This document shows positions 23,953 to 32,931 of a DNA stretch of 41,613 nt, piece after piece (within the stretch, counting starts at the first letter, position 1; every line of letters begins with the position of its first letter). A program made the translations under genes and the position numbers. Below the pieces are notes generated by a model. The model worked only from the letters and a program-made list of their open reading frames with translations. It was not told where the DNA came from and searched no databases. Where the stretch lies: NCBI RefSeq assembly GCF_947169325.1, contig NZ_CAMVPN010000011.1:1-41613 (forward strand), written 5' to 3'. This DNA is from an uncultured Methanobrevibacter sp. (GTDB lineage Archaea; Methanobacteriota; Methanobacteria; Methanobacteriales; Methanobacteriaceae).

Positions 23953-25074
23953 ATGAATAATAAATTATTGAAAGTGGATATCCAGAAGGAACTTAATGAA
24001 TTCGACCTTGAAGTCGATTTTGAATTGAAAAATAAACGTTTGGGTATTCTAGGCCCTTCCGGCTGCGGTAAAAGTATGACCCTGAAATCCATTGCGGGAA
24101 TTGTCAATCCGGATAATGGTGTTGTAAGTTTGAACACCGGTGAAGAAACTACTTATTTTGATTCTAATAAGAAAATTAATTTGAAACCTCAGGAGAGAAA
24201 TGTAGGTTACTTGTTTCAGAATTATGCTCTCTTTCCCAATATGACTGTAGAGGAAAATGTTACTATTGGATTGTCTAAAGAGGGCAATGGTAAAAAAACA
24301 TCCTTTTTAAATCGTTTTTCATCTAATCGTACAGTTAAGGGAAACGTTGCAAGCGGCTTGTCTAAAAGTGATGATGAAAGAGTTGCTGAAATGATTAAAC
24401 GTTTCCATTTGGAAGGACTAGAAAAAAGATATCCTCGACAGTTGTCTGGAGGTCAACAGCAAAGAGTTGCCCTTGCCCGTATATTGGCATATCGACCGGA
24501 TGTTATATTGCTGGATGAGCCATTCAGTGCAATGGACACTTTCTTAAAAGAGCAATTGCGTATGGAACTTGCCAATCTGCTAAGGGATTTTGACGGATTT
24601 TCCATCATGGTTACCCATGACCGTGACGAGGCATTCCAGTTTTGCGATGAGCTCATAATACTGGATGCAGGTAAAATTATCGCAAAGGGAACTACATATG
24701 AAATATTCGAGAATCCTAGAAGGGTTGAAGTTGCCAGACTTACAGGGTGCAAAAACATTTCTGAAATTGAAATCATAGATGATTATCATCTCAAATCTTT
24801 GGATTGGGATGTTACTTTTGAAGTATCACAAAAGATTTCACCTAACATCACTCACATTGGAATAAGGGCACATGACTTTTCTGCAGCTCAAAAGGGTGAT
24901 GTTAATGTCTTCAGCACTGAAAATTCAACTGTATTGGAGATGCCTTTTGAATGGGAAATAACCTTGGCAAACGGGTTATGGTGGAAATATGACAAACAGA
25001 TTTATGAGCATGATTTTGTGATTCCAAAGTATCTGAAAGTGGATCCTCAAGATATAATTTTATTGGAAGAGTAA
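23953..25074 (+). CDS. modC: Molybdate ABC transporter ATP-binding protein
   Basis: A 373-residue ATPase. Walker A is GPSGCGKS (residues 35-42), the Q-loop is FQNYALFPNM, the signature LSGGQQQRVALAR begins at 164, and Walker B with LLDEP is at 186-190. The C-terminal ~110 residues are a regulatory domain, less well conserved. Between Q-loop and signature is an unusual insertion of about 29 residues bounded by NVTIGLSK (102-109) and NVASGLSK (131-138), which looks like a short internal duplication. The gene ends the first mod operon. Confidence 0.92.
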   Translation: MNNKLLKVDIQKELNEFDLEVDFELKNKRLGILGPSGCGKSMTLKSIAGIVNPDNGVVSLNTGEETTYFDSNKKINLKPQERNVGYLFQNYALFPNMTVEENVTIGLSKEGNGKKTSFLNRFSSNRTVKGNVASGLSKSDDERVAEMIKRFHLEGLEKRYPRQLSGGQQQRVALARILAYRPDVILLDEPFSAMDTFLKEQLRMELANLLRDFDGFSIMVTHDRDEAFQFCDELIILDAGKIIAKGTTYEIFENPRRVEVARLTGCKNISEIEIIDDYHLKSLDWDVTFEVSQKISPNITHIGIRAHDFSAAQKGDVNVFSTENSTVLEMPFEWEITLANGLWWKYDKQIYEHDFVIPKYLKVDPQDIILLEE

Positions 25075-25180
25075 CTGGATTCTGTAATAAATTGCCATTG
25101 ATATAAATTAAAATAATATTCGATAATCTGATTAAATAACGCTTATTTTTAATTTTTAGAGTTTTTAACAAATATTTTAT

Positions 25181-25230
25181 TTTTCGATATAGGATATTTT
25201 GAGTATTTTCATAACAAAAGTTTTATATAT
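25181..25230 (+). promoter_or_regulatory. Promoter region of the second molybdate/tungstate operon
   Basis: TTTTCGATAT at 25181-25190 repeats an element found before the first mod operon. TTTTCATAAC (25206-25215) is the exact reverse complement of GTTATGAAAA before the first operon, and a TATA box TTTTATATAT follows at 25221-25230. Transcription should begin near 25255, about 45 bases before the start codon. Confidence 0.5.
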
Positions 25231-25298
25231 CTGATTTTAAAGTTTACATGTGTGAATTGTTATTCATAACGTTTTTTTTAAAATTTGGAGTAATCATA

Positions 25299-26081
25299 AT
25301 GAAAAATAAGACCTTGTTTGCAATTACTATAATTATTTTAATCATTGCGGTAATGGGCGCATCATTCACATTCGCATCGGATAATGCAAAATCCGGTTCT
25401 ATCGTTGTTTATGCTGGAGCGGGATTTTCTGAATTGGGTGATGACCTGGTAAAAACTTTCAATGAGAAGTATCCCAACATTGAAGTTAACATGAGATATG
25501 GTGGAAGCGGAGAGCTTTTCACCACAATGGAAACTCAAAAAAGCGGCGATGTATTCTTCCCTGCCGCATACAAATATATGGGCGAAGCTGTTGAAAACGG
25601 TTATGTTGAAAATGACACTGTAAAAAATGTAACCAAAAACATTCCCGTTATTATTGTACAGCCTGGAAATCCTAAAAACATCACAGGTATTGATGATTTG
25701 GCACGAAGTGATGTAAAAGTGGGTTTGGGTGAAGCTGAAGGGCCTGCGATTGGTAAATCCTCACAGGAAATACTCAACAAAAGCAATGTGACTGTGGATC
25801 CTGTTGTTACAACTACCACTGTGAACCAATTGGTGACCTATCTCATTTCAGGTGAAATCGATGCTACCATCATATGGAAAGCAATGACCACCTGGGCGGA
25901 TAATCAGGGCAAATTTGAAGTAATTGAAATTCCTGAAAATCAAAACAAGATAAGCACCATTCCGATTGCTGTTACAACATTTACCGAAGACAGTGACTCC
26001 GCACATGCATTTGTGGACTTTGTCACCGAAGATGAGGATGCACACAAACTGTTTGAAAAATGGGGATATGAATTATTATAG
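25299..26081 (+). CDS. Second molybdate/tungstate-type binding protein
   Basis: A 260-residue secreted binding protein of the ModA/WtpA superfamily. The signal peptide is MKNKTLFAITIIILIIAVMG followed by ASFTFAS. The mature part has VVYAGAGFSELGDDLVKTFN, RYGGSGELFTTMETQKSGDV and VTTTTVNQLVTYLISGEID. It differs clearly from the ModA encoded at 22376, so it may prefer tungstate or another oxyanion. Start at 25299 fits the signal peptide and TTGGAG upstream; codons back to 25248 are probably untranslated. Confidence 0.85.
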   Translation: MKNKTLFAITIIILIIAVMGASFTFASDNAKSGSIVVYAGAGFSELGDDLVKTFNEKYPNIEVNMRYGGSGELFTTMETQKSGDVFFPAAYKYMGEAVENGYVENDTVKNVTKNIPVIIVQPGNPKNITGIDDLARSDVKVGLGEAEGPAIGKSSQEILNKSNVTVDPVVTTTTVNQLVTYLISGEIDATIIWKAMTTWADNQGKFEVIEIPENQNKISTIPIAVTTFTEDSDSAHAFVDFVTEDEDAHKLFEKWGYELL

Positions 26082-26127
26082 ATAACCTCTATTTTTCTTT
26101 TTTAATTTATAATATGGAAAGGGGATT

Positions 26128-26913
26128 ATGCGTTCTAAATTTGAAATTTTGGTTATTTCCATAACGGTAATCGTTACTTTAATCTTATTTTTAGTAATTG
26201 GAAGCATGTTTTTAGTAACCACTCCACAGGGCTTTTTGGAGTCCCTTTTTTCATCTGAATTCGCATATTCAATTTGGCTGACCATATACACTTCATTAAT
26301 ATCTGCAACTTTGGTGGTTATATGCTGCATTCCAATGGCATACAGTTTATCACGGTTGGATTTTCCCGGAAAATGGTTTTTCAGAATCATATTGGACATT
26401 CCAATGGCGTTGCCTGAAATTGTTGTGGGAATTGCTCTTTTGATGTTTTTGGGAAACTACGGCATCGGGGGAATGTTGGATTCAATTGGAATCAAGTTCG
26501 TTTTCAATACTTTAGGAATAATAATTGCCGAATTTTTCATAGCGCTTCCATATGCTATTAAAATGCTGCATTCAACATTCAACTACATTGACACAAGGTA
26601 TGAGTTTGTTTCAAGAAGTTTGGGGTACAGCGATTTTGAAACTTTCTATAAAATCACACTTCCTCTCTCAAAGCAGGGATTGTTTGCAACAATCATCATT
26701 ACTTTGGCACGTTGCATAGGGACATTTGCTGCAGTGCTCTTTGTCGGAGGAGGAATTCTGCATAAGACTGACACGTTATCGATTACAATGTATCTGCATT
26801 TGTCCACAGGAAATATGGACATGGCAATCACTGCAGGAATAGTATTGGTCATAATATCTGTAATCACAATAGCCATCATGGAGAAATATGCTCCCGAAAC
26901 GTATAATCAATAG
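26128..26913 (+). CDS. Molybdate/tungstate-type ABC permease
   Basis: A 261-residue permease with about six membrane segments. It has LDIPMALPEIVVGIALLMFL and the ATPase-contact loop RSLGYSDFETFYKITLPLSK. The length and pattern match ModB/WtpB. GGAAAGGGG precedes the ATG. It lies between the binding protein and ATPase genes of the second system. Confidence 0.9.
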   Translation: MRSKFEILVISITVIVTLILFLVIGSMFLVTTPQGFLESLFSSEFAYSIWLTIYTSLISATLVVICCIPMAYSLSRLDFPGKWFFRIILDIPMALPEIVVGIALLMFLGNYGIGGMLDSIGIKFVFNTLGIIIAEFFIALPYAIKMLHSTFNYIDTRYEFVSRSLGYSDFETFYKITLPLSKQGLFATIIITLARCIGTFAAVLFVGGGILHKTDTLSITMYLHLSTGNMDMAITAGIVLVIISVITIAIMEKYAPETYNQ

Positions 26914-26922
26914 GGTGATATC

Positions 26923-28038
26923 ATGTATCTTGAAGTTGAAAATTTAAATGTCAATCTTGGTGAGTTTCACCTGAAGGACATAAGTCTGGAAATTGAAAGG
27001 GGAGAATACGTAGTTTTGATTGGACCAACAGGTTCTGGAAAATCCGTTCTGCTTGAAACAATCATAGGCTTTTATCAGCCGGATTCAGGAATCATTAAAC
27101 TTGATGGAAAGATTCTAAACGATGTTGCTCCAGAAGAAAGAAACATTGGCATCGTCTATCAGGATCATGTATTGTTTCCAAATATGAACGTCTATGACAA
27201 TATTGCATATGGTCTAAAAAGGGATAAATCCCTCACAAAAGAGGAAATAGATGAAAAAGTAAAAAGTATCGCTGAAAAAATGAATATTTCCCATATTCTG
27301 CACAGGGATGTCTTGACATTAAGCGGAGGGGAATCTCAAAGAACAGCACTTGCCCGTGCAATTATTGTCGGACCGGATATAATTCTGATGGACGAACCTT
27401 TCTCTGCATTGGATGTAACAACACAGGCAAAATTAACATCTTTGATTAAAGACATAGGAGTGGAGTATAAAACAACATTTCTTCATGTGACTCATAACTT
27501 TAATGATGTCTGGAACTTAGCAGACAAGGTAGGGGTTATGAAAAACGGTGTTTTACATCAACTGGACTATATCTACAAAGTATTTTCAAAACCTGCTAAT
27601 GATTTTGTTGCCAGTTTTGTAGGTGTGAACAACATTTTTGATGGAAAAATAGTAAATACGAAACAGAATTCAGTCACCGTGAAACTAAATGACAATATTC
27701 AGATACAAAGTACTGATGATGAATACTGTAACCTCGCATCCCATGAGGTTATCGGAGAAAACGTTTTGGTTGCAATAAGGCCTGAAAACATTATCTTTGC
27801 AAAATCAACATTTGAATCATCTGCAAGAAACCAACTTAAGGGAAAGATAACCAAAATAGAAGAGTCTGGACCAATAGTCAATGTTGAAACGGATGTTGAA
27901 GGCATATTATTTAAAGGAATTTTAACCAGAAATTCATTTGAAAATCTTGATTTGAAATTGAATGGCGAGGTTTATTTGATTTTCAAATCTGTAAATGTTA
28001 ATGTCTTGGACAGTTATAACACGTTTAAGTTATCTTGA
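26923..28038 (+). CDS. Molybdate/tungstate-type ABC ATP-binding protein
   Basis: A 371-residue ATPase with Walker A GPTGSGKS (34-41), Q-loop VYQDHVLFPNM, signature LSGGESQRTALARA and Walker B ILMDEPFSALD. The C-terminal part (from FVGVNNIFDGKI) contains TOBE-like segments, with AIRPENIIFAKS, which in this family bind oxyanions and regulate transport. It lacks the insertion seen in the first ATPase. GGGTGAT precedes the ATG, ten bases after the permease. Confidence 0.9.
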   Translation: MYLEVENLNVNLGEFHLKDISLEIERGEYVVLIGPTGSGKSVLLETIIGFYQPDSGIIKLDGKILNDVAPEERNIGIVYQDHVLFPNMNVYDNIAYGLKRDKSLTKEEIDEKVKSIAEKMNISHILHRDVLTLSGGESQRTALARAIIVGPDIILMDEPFSALDVTTQAKLTSLIKDIGVEYKTTFLHVTHNFNDVWNLADKVGVMKNGVLHQLDYIYKVFSKPANDFVASFVGVNNIFDGKIVNTKQNSVTVKLNDNIQIQSTDDEYCNLASHEVIGENVLVAIRPENIIFAKSTFESSARNQLKGKITKIEESGPIVNVETDVEGILFKGILTRNSFENLDLKLNGEVYLIFKSVNVNVLDSYNTFKLS

Positions 28039-28106
28039 TTGCTTTTAATTGAATGTGTTTTTCATTAACAGCATTGTTTTTGATTTTCAATCTGATTTTT
28101 CTTTGG

Positions 28107-28151
28107 GGATATATATCCTACTTCTGATTTAGGATGCAAAACGAATTTTGC
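28107..28151. terminator. Palindromes between convergent mod2 and tag genes
   Basis: GGATATATATCC (28107-28118) is a perfect 12-base palindrome; its last ATCC, with TA, also pairs with TAGGAT at 28130-28135. GCAAAA/TTTTGC (28136-28151) is a 6-bp stem with loop CGAA. They lie between two stops, so they may end transcription; the first could also act as a TATA element. Confidence 0.4.
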
Positions 28152-28162
28152 TGATGGTAATG

Positions 28163-28699
28163 TCAAAATTTAAAGCAGCCCTTCTCATGATTGTCAATAA
28201 CTCCAATTGATTCTAGATATGAATATATGATTGTTGGGCCGACAAATTTCATTCCTCTTTTTTTTAGATTTTTGGAAATCTCTTTGGATAAATCAGATTC
28301 GGTTAGATATTCGGCTTTGATGATTTCACCATCCGTAAATGACCAGATATAATCTGAAAAGCTTCCAAATTCTTTTTGGATTTCAATGAATATTTTGGCA
28401 TTGTTTATTGCAGAAGTGATTTTGCCTTTATGGCGTATTATTCCCTCATTGTTTCTAAGTTCTTCGATCTTTTCCTCATCATAATTGGATACTTTAACAA
28501 CATCAAAGTCGTCAAATGCCTTTTTGAAGTTTTCACGTTTTTTAAGAATTGTAATCCATGAAAGACCTGCCTGAAATGATTCCAGAACAAGCATTTCAAA
28601 CAGTTCCCTGTCGTCATATGTAGGAATTCCCCATTCCTCATCGTGGTATCTGATGTATACTTCATCATCGGTTACCCAACTGCATCGCCTTTTGTTCAT
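28163..28699 (-). CDS. tag: DNA-3-methyladenine glycosylase I
   Basis: A 178-residue base-excision repair enzyme that removes 3-methyladenine from DNA. It has RCSWVTDDEVYIRYHDEEWG at the N-terminus, SFQAGLSWITILKKRENF, and NHEKGCF at the end. The four zinc ligands of the family are present: C6, H19, H171 and C175. The start MNKRRCSW at 28699 matches the family; codons up to 28723 are likely not translated. A TATA-like AATATATATT lies about 30 bases upstream and there is no ribosome binding site. Confidence 0.93.
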   Translation of the reverse strand: MNKRRCSWVTDDEVYIRYHDEEWGIPTYDDRELFEMLVLESFQAGLSWITILKKRENFKKAFDDFDVVKVSNYDEEKIEELRNNEGIIRHKGKITSAINNAKIFIEIQKEFGSFSDYIWSFTDGEIIKAEYLTESDLSKEISKNLKKRGMKFVGPTIIYSYLESIGVIDNHEKGCFKF

Positions 28700-28721
28700 A
28701 GAAATAATTATTATATTCATC

Positions 28722-28737
28722 AATAATATATATTTTT
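28722..28737. promoter_or_regulatory. Shared divergent TATA region tag / FUSC gene
   Basis: The start codons of two divergent genes are only 63 bases apart. The single AATAATATATATTTTT tract at 28722-28737 is the only good TATA candidate for both, about 30 bases from each start. Both messages would then have almost no leader. Confidence 0.4.
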
Positions 28738-28762
28738 AAGGGAAATTTAATGGATTGATGAT

Positions 28763-30541
28763 ATGAATCCTGATTTAAAAAAGAAACTGATACTGTTTGT
28801 TCTAATGATTTCATTCATGGCTCTTTATATGCTCGTGTTCGGAACTAAAAATATGGTAATCGGGCTTACTGTAATTTTGGCTGCGTTCATGAGCTTAGGC
28901 AATGACCTGTCATTCAAACCCAAATTGTCATTCATTAAAATCTTTTCATTGCTTTTAATTTTAGGGATTGCAGCTTATCTGAATAACCCTTTAACGATTT
29001 GGGGTTGCATATTAACATTTATTGTGGTATTCGCAACCACATTCACATCATATAATATGTTTGGAACCAGCACTTACCTTCCTTATCTTATGTGCTATTT
29101 CATGATGATTTCAGCCAGTGTTGACCTTGAAGGCCTGCCGATGAGGATTCTGTCATTGCTTTTTGGAGCTGTTTTCATTGTGGGATTGAATATTGTTGTC
29201 AATAGGAAAAAGGATTATAAACTATCAAAGGCAACCATTGATGGGCTGGTCAGTGAACTGGACAATTCGATAGATTTGAAACTGAATGGAGGGGAAGTGT
29301 CTCATGAAAACTTTAAAACCGCCAATGGTCTTTATTCTGCCATTTTCAATAAGTTCGAATATAAATATTTTCCAACAGAAAAACATCAGTTTGCTTTAAA
29401 TCTAATAAAATCATTTCAACATATCGGGTTTCTGATAGCGGATTATGACTTTTCCAAAAATGAATTGAGATATGTAAAAGATGTTTTATCCAAAATCAGA
29501 CAGATCAATCCTGAAGATATTTTCACGGATGTTGAGATAGAAACTAATGAAATGCCATTGGTTCTCTTGAATCTTGAAATAATTGCAAATGAGGTTAATA
29601 AGGATTTGGCTGAAGACAGTTCGCTTCCGGATAAAAAAACAATAAGAACATTGTTAAGACCCATTCTTAAAAAGGAATTTTCTTTAAAATCTCCTAAATT
29701 CGTGTTCGCTTTTAAGATGGCTTTCATGCTATTCATTTGGCAGCTGCTGACATTGATGTTCGATCTGCCTTTCACAAAGTGGCTGTATTTCATTACTCTT
29801 CCGCTGATGATGCCTTACGTTAACGATTTGGCATCCATGGCAAAGGCACGTATCAAGGGAACATTTCTGGGTGTATTCATATTTGCATTGATTCTCGTTT
29901 TGATTCCGTATATTCCGATTTCAGCTAAAACAGTGGCGATAATCTTATTTGTTGCATGTATTTTTGTCCTTGTTTTAAAAATGGAGGATAAATTCATTTT
30001 AACCACTGCTTCTACCATAATGTCTGTCATGACTGCATTAATATATATTAATCCTCCTGAGGCGTTGGCTCTTAAATTGCTTGGGGTAGTTGTTGGTGTG
30101 GTTGTAGTGTCCATTTTTAACTTTAAGTTTTTGCCGTATTCAGTTGAAGCGGAAACGCAAAACTGTTTGAAGGTATGCTGTGAATTCAATGGCCAATATT
30201 TTGATTTGATTAAGGAAAAATGTAGGGGTGTTGAATCTGATAGGAAAACTGTTCTGCTAGTTTTAACAAATATTGTTCGTGAAAATATTCAAGTAACAGA
30301 TGAAAACATGCAATTGTATGATTTGCAAATAAAGATAACCGATATCTGTAATTTCATATTAAATTATTTGGATGTCCATTCTCCATGTGAAAAATTGAAA
30401 AATAATTTAATATGCATTATAGACAAAGATTATAATGTTGACAATAATTTAGATGTTAAAGATAGGATTATTGCACATGTAATGCTTTATATTAAAGGAT
30501 TATATGATGATGAAAAAGCTATTATGAGGGATTTAAAATGA
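28763..30541 (+). CDS. FUSC-family membrane protein
   Basis: A 592-residue protein with two clusters of about five membrane segments (roughly residues 10-140 and 315-460), each followed by a soluble region. This duplicated layout, and the middle segment with FAFKMAFMLFIWQLLTLMFD then PFTKWLYFITLPLMMPY, match the FUSC family (fusaric-acid-resistance/aromatic acid exporter-like, YccS/AaeB type). It may export aromatic or other organic acids; the substrate is inferred. Its stop overlaps the next ATG (ATGA). Confidence 0.82.
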   Translation: MNPDLKKKLILFVLMISFMALYMLVFGTKNMVIGLTVILAAFMSLGNDLSFKPKLSFIKIFSLLLILGIAAYLNNPLTIWGCILTFIVVFATTFTSYNMFGTSTYLPYLMCYFMMISASVDLEGLPMRILSLLFGAVFIVGLNIVVNRKKDYKLSKATIDGLVSELDNSIDLKLNGGEVSHENFKTANGLYSAIFNKFEYKYFPTEKHQFALNLIKSFQHIGFLIADYDFSKNELRYVKDVLSKIRQINPEDIFTDVEIETNEMPLVLLNLEIIANEVNKDLAEDSSLPDKKTIRTLLRPILKKEFSLKSPKFVFAFKMAFMLFIWQLLTLMFDLPFTKWLYFITLPLMMPYVNDLASMAKARIKGTFLGVFIFALILVLIPYIPISAKTVAIILFVACIFVLVLKMEDKFILTTASTIMSVMTALIYINPPEALALKLLGVVVGVVVVSIFNFKFLPYSVEAETQNCLKVCCEFNGQYFDLIKEKCRGVESDRKTVLLVLTNIVRENIQVTDENMQLYDLQIKITDICNFILNYLDVHSPCEKLKNNLICIIDKDYNVDNNLDVKDRIIAHVMLYIKGLYDDEKAIMRDLK

Positions 30542-31683
30542 ATAAGTTAGGTATGGGAATGATGAGGCTTCCTCTTCTAGATGAAAACGACTTTACAAGC
30601 ATTGATTACGAGCAGGTCAACCAGATGGTGGATGCGTATATGGACGCAGGTTTCAACCACTTCGACACTGCATACATTTATCATGAAGGAATGGGAGAAA
30701 AGGCTTTTAAAAAATGTGTTGTTGAGAGATATCCTCGTGATTCATTTAAAATTGCAACAAAACTACCATTGTTTGTAATCACAGAAGAATCACAATTGGA
30801 GCCACTTTTTGCCGAACAGCTCGAAAATTGCGGTGTTGAATACTTTGATTACTTCATGTTGCATAATGTAAGCGGATATACAGAAACAGCATGGAAAAAC
30901 GTTGATCTGTATTCTTTTATCCAAAATAAAAAGGAAGAGGGATTCATAAAACATATTGGGATATCAACCCATGGGAATGCCGAATTTTTAGAGGAAATTC
31001 TATTCATGCACCCTGAACTGGAGTTTGTTCTGCTTCAAATTAACTATCTTGACTGGGAAGATGAAGGAATTGACTCAAGAAAATGTTTTGAAGTTGCAAA
31101 AAAATACAATAAACCTGTAATGATTATGGAGCCTTACAAAGGAGGATTTTTGGCAGATGTTCCTGAAGAGGCGGAAAAAATCATGAAGGAGTATAATCCT
31201 GACCGGTCAGTAGTTTCATGGGCGATGAGATTTGTAGCCAACTTGGATGCATGTGTTGTTTTAACCGGTGCAAGCAACCTTGAACAGCTTGAAAACAATA
31301 TTCAGGAGTTTAAAAATGCAGATCCCCTGAATGATGAAGAGTTAAAGATTCTTGAAGATGTTTCAGAAATCATAAACAGCAACATCACTGTTGACTGTAC
31401 AAAATGTCGATATTGTGTCGACACTTGCCCGGAAGAGATTGACATTGCCAAAATCTTTGATTTGTACAACAAGGAAAAAATTCTCAATAAGGATGGAAAC
31501 CCATGGTCACAACTGGGAAACGCTTATCTGAACTATTCCAGGCTTCCTGATGTTGGATTGGCTTCAGACTGTAGCGAATGTGAAAGCTGCATTGAGGAAT
31601 GTCCTCAGCAGATTAACATTCCTGAAGTCCTCAAGGACGTTGCAAAAACATTTGAAACCGAAGGTTATGGATTTACTAATTAA
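30538..31683 (+). CDS. Aldo/keto reductase with C-terminal 4Fe-4S domain
   Basis: A 381-residue oxidoreductase. Residues 1-270 form an aldo/keto reductase barrel with the catalytic set D43, Y48, K75 and H109 (FDTAYIYHE, TKLPL, MLHNV). The C-terminus carries a ferredoxin-like pair, CTKCRYCVDTCP and CSECESCIEECP, so electrons probably come from ferredoxin or a similar donor. This fused family is common in anaerobes; the substrate is unknown. Translation is coupled to the FUSC gene, suggesting that one reduces what the other moves. Confidence 0.9.
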   Translation: MNKLGMGMMRLPLLDENDFTSIDYEQVNQMVDAYMDAGFNHFDTAYIYHEGMGEKAFKKCVVERYPRDSFKIATKLPLFVITEESQLEPLFAEQLENCGVEYFDYFMLHNVSGYTETAWKNVDLYSFIQNKKEEGFIKHIGISTHGNAEFLEEILFMHPELEFVLLQINYLDWEDEGIDSRKCFEVAKKYNKPVMIMEPYKGGFLADVPEEAEKIMKEYNPDRSVVSWAMRFVANLDACVVLTGASNLEQLENNIQEFKNADPLNDEELKILEDVSEIINSNITVDCTKCRYCVDTCPEEIDIAKIFDLYNKEKILNKDGNPWSQLGNAYLNYSRLPDVGLASDCSECESCIEECPQQINIPEVLKDVAKTFETEGYGFTN

Positions 31684-31734
31684 TCCCTTTTCTATTTTTT
31701 TTGTTTAGTTAAAGCAATGTTTAATAATTATTAA

Positions 31735-31753
31735 GTATATATTTATAAATAGT
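31735..31753 (+). promoter_or_regulatory. TATA box of the NAC gene
   Basis: GTATATATTTATAAATAG contains a strong TATA box about 30 bases before the start, with GAAGGTT as ribosome binding site. Confidence 0.5.
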
Positions 31754-31775
31754 TAATTTATTGAAGGTTTTAGAC

Positions 31776-32126
31776 ATGATACCTGGTATGAATAAAAAAC
31801 AAATGAAACAGATGGAAAGGCAAATGAAAAAAATGGGTATGAAAATGGAGGACCTGGACGGTGCTCGTGAAGTAATTATCCGTTTTGATGACAAAGAGTT
31901 AATCATTGACAATCCTAACGTAAGCTTAATGAATGTAATGGGTCAGGAAACCTATCAGATTGAAGGTAAAGCCCGTGAAGTAGAGCTAGAATATGAAGTT
32001 GAAATTCCAGACGAAGATGTTGAAATGGTAGCAAACAGTGCTAATGTAAGTGAAGATGAAGCAAGGGCAGCACTTGAGGAATGCAAAGGAGACTTGGCTG
32101 AAGCTATCATGAAATTAAACCAATAG
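31776..32126 (+). CDS. nac: Nascent polypeptide-associated complex protein
   Basis: A 116-residue archaeal NAC (alpha type), which binds emerging chains at the ribosome. The order is a Met/Lys-rich N-terminus (MIPGMNKKQMKQMERQM), the NAC beta domain (EVIIRFDDKELIIDNPNVS, MGQETYQIEGKA) and a C-terminal UBA domain (VANSANVSEDEARAALEECK). I prefer ATG 31776 over TTG 31761: MIPGM is the usual archaeal start and the ribosome binding site lies before it. A phosphoesterase gene follows after six bases. Confidence 0.93.
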   Translation: MIPGMNKKQMKQMERQMKKMGMKMEDLDGAREVIIRFDDKELIIDNPNVSLMNVMGQETYQIEGKAREVELEYEVEIPDEDVEMVANSANVSEDEARAALEECKGDLAEAIMKLNQ

Positions 32127-32132
32127 GATAAA

Positions 32133-32876
32133 ATGACATTAATTGCACACATATCTGACTTGCATGTCTGCAAGGCGGATTTTGATGAAGATATATTTAT
32201 GCAGGCGGTTGGTGAAATAAATGCTATGCAGCCTGACATGATAATATTGACAGGGGATTTAACAGATAATGGTTACTATGTCGAGTTTGAACAGGCAGCC
32301 AGATACCTGTCACTTTTTGACGCTCCGTTGTTTGCAGTTCCCGGAAACCATGATTCACGTAATTTGGGTTATCAAAGTTTTGAGGAATTGATAGGTGAGC
32401 GAAGCTGGAAACTGACCTTAGGCGAAAAGGTCACAGTCATGGGTCTAGACAGCAGTTCTCCGGATGAAGACCGAGGGCATGTCGGAACTCCTCAGCACAT
32501 GTGGCTGGAACATCAATTGGATGAATGTGTAATTAATGAAAACTTTTCTATTGTGGCTTTGCATCATCATGTAGTTTCCATTCCACAAACTGGCCGTGAA
32601 CGTAATGTTCTCTCCGATGCAGGAGATATTCTAAAGACATTGACAACTCATGAAGTTGATTTGGTATTGTCCGGCCACAAGCATGTTCCAAACATCTGGA
32701 AAATAAACGACACTGTCGTGGCAAATGCAGGATCATTGTGTTCCACCAAGCTGAGAGGAAAAAATAAGAATTCATATAATGTTTATAATATTTCAGATAC
32801 TGAAATTGAGATTTTTCTAAATACTGTCGGTGGCGAAAGATTTTTATTTGGAAAATACACAAGAAATAAATTATAG
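32133..32876 (+). CDS. CpdA-like metallophosphoesterase
   Basis: A 247-residue binuclear metal phosphoesterase. All ligands are present: D9 and H11 (ISDLHV), D42 (LTGDLTD), N72 and H73 (PGNHD), the H144-H146 cluster, and H182/H184 in SGHKH. Order and spacing match the class III cyclic-nucleotide phosphodiesterase group (CpdA/Rv0805), which hydrolyses 3',5'-cAMP among others. The actual substrate is not shown by the sequence. It follows the NAC gene closely, and 55 bases later comes the NYN ribonuclease and a cyclase-like gene. Confidence 0.87.
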   Translation: MTLIAHISDLHVCKADFDEDIFMQAVGEINAMQPDMIILTGDLTDNGYYVEFEQAARYLSLFDAPLFAVPGNHDSRNLGYQSFEELIGERSWKLTLGEKVTVMGLDSSSPDEDRGHVGTPQHMWLEHQLDECVINENFSIVALHHHVVSIPQTGRERNVLSDAGDILKTLTTHEVDLVLSGHKHVPNIWKINDTVVANAGSLCSTKLRGKNKNSYNVYNISDTEIEIFLNTVGGERFLFGKYTRNKL

Positions 32877-32931
32877 ATTTAAATATAAAATTAGATAAAT
32901 ATACAATACTGAATTAATTTTAGGTGATATT

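Noticed and set aside
28107-28118. Promoter for an antisense RNA reading into the tag gene
   Set aside because: The palindrome resembles a TATA box, but it lies between two convergent stops and no downstream product is visible.
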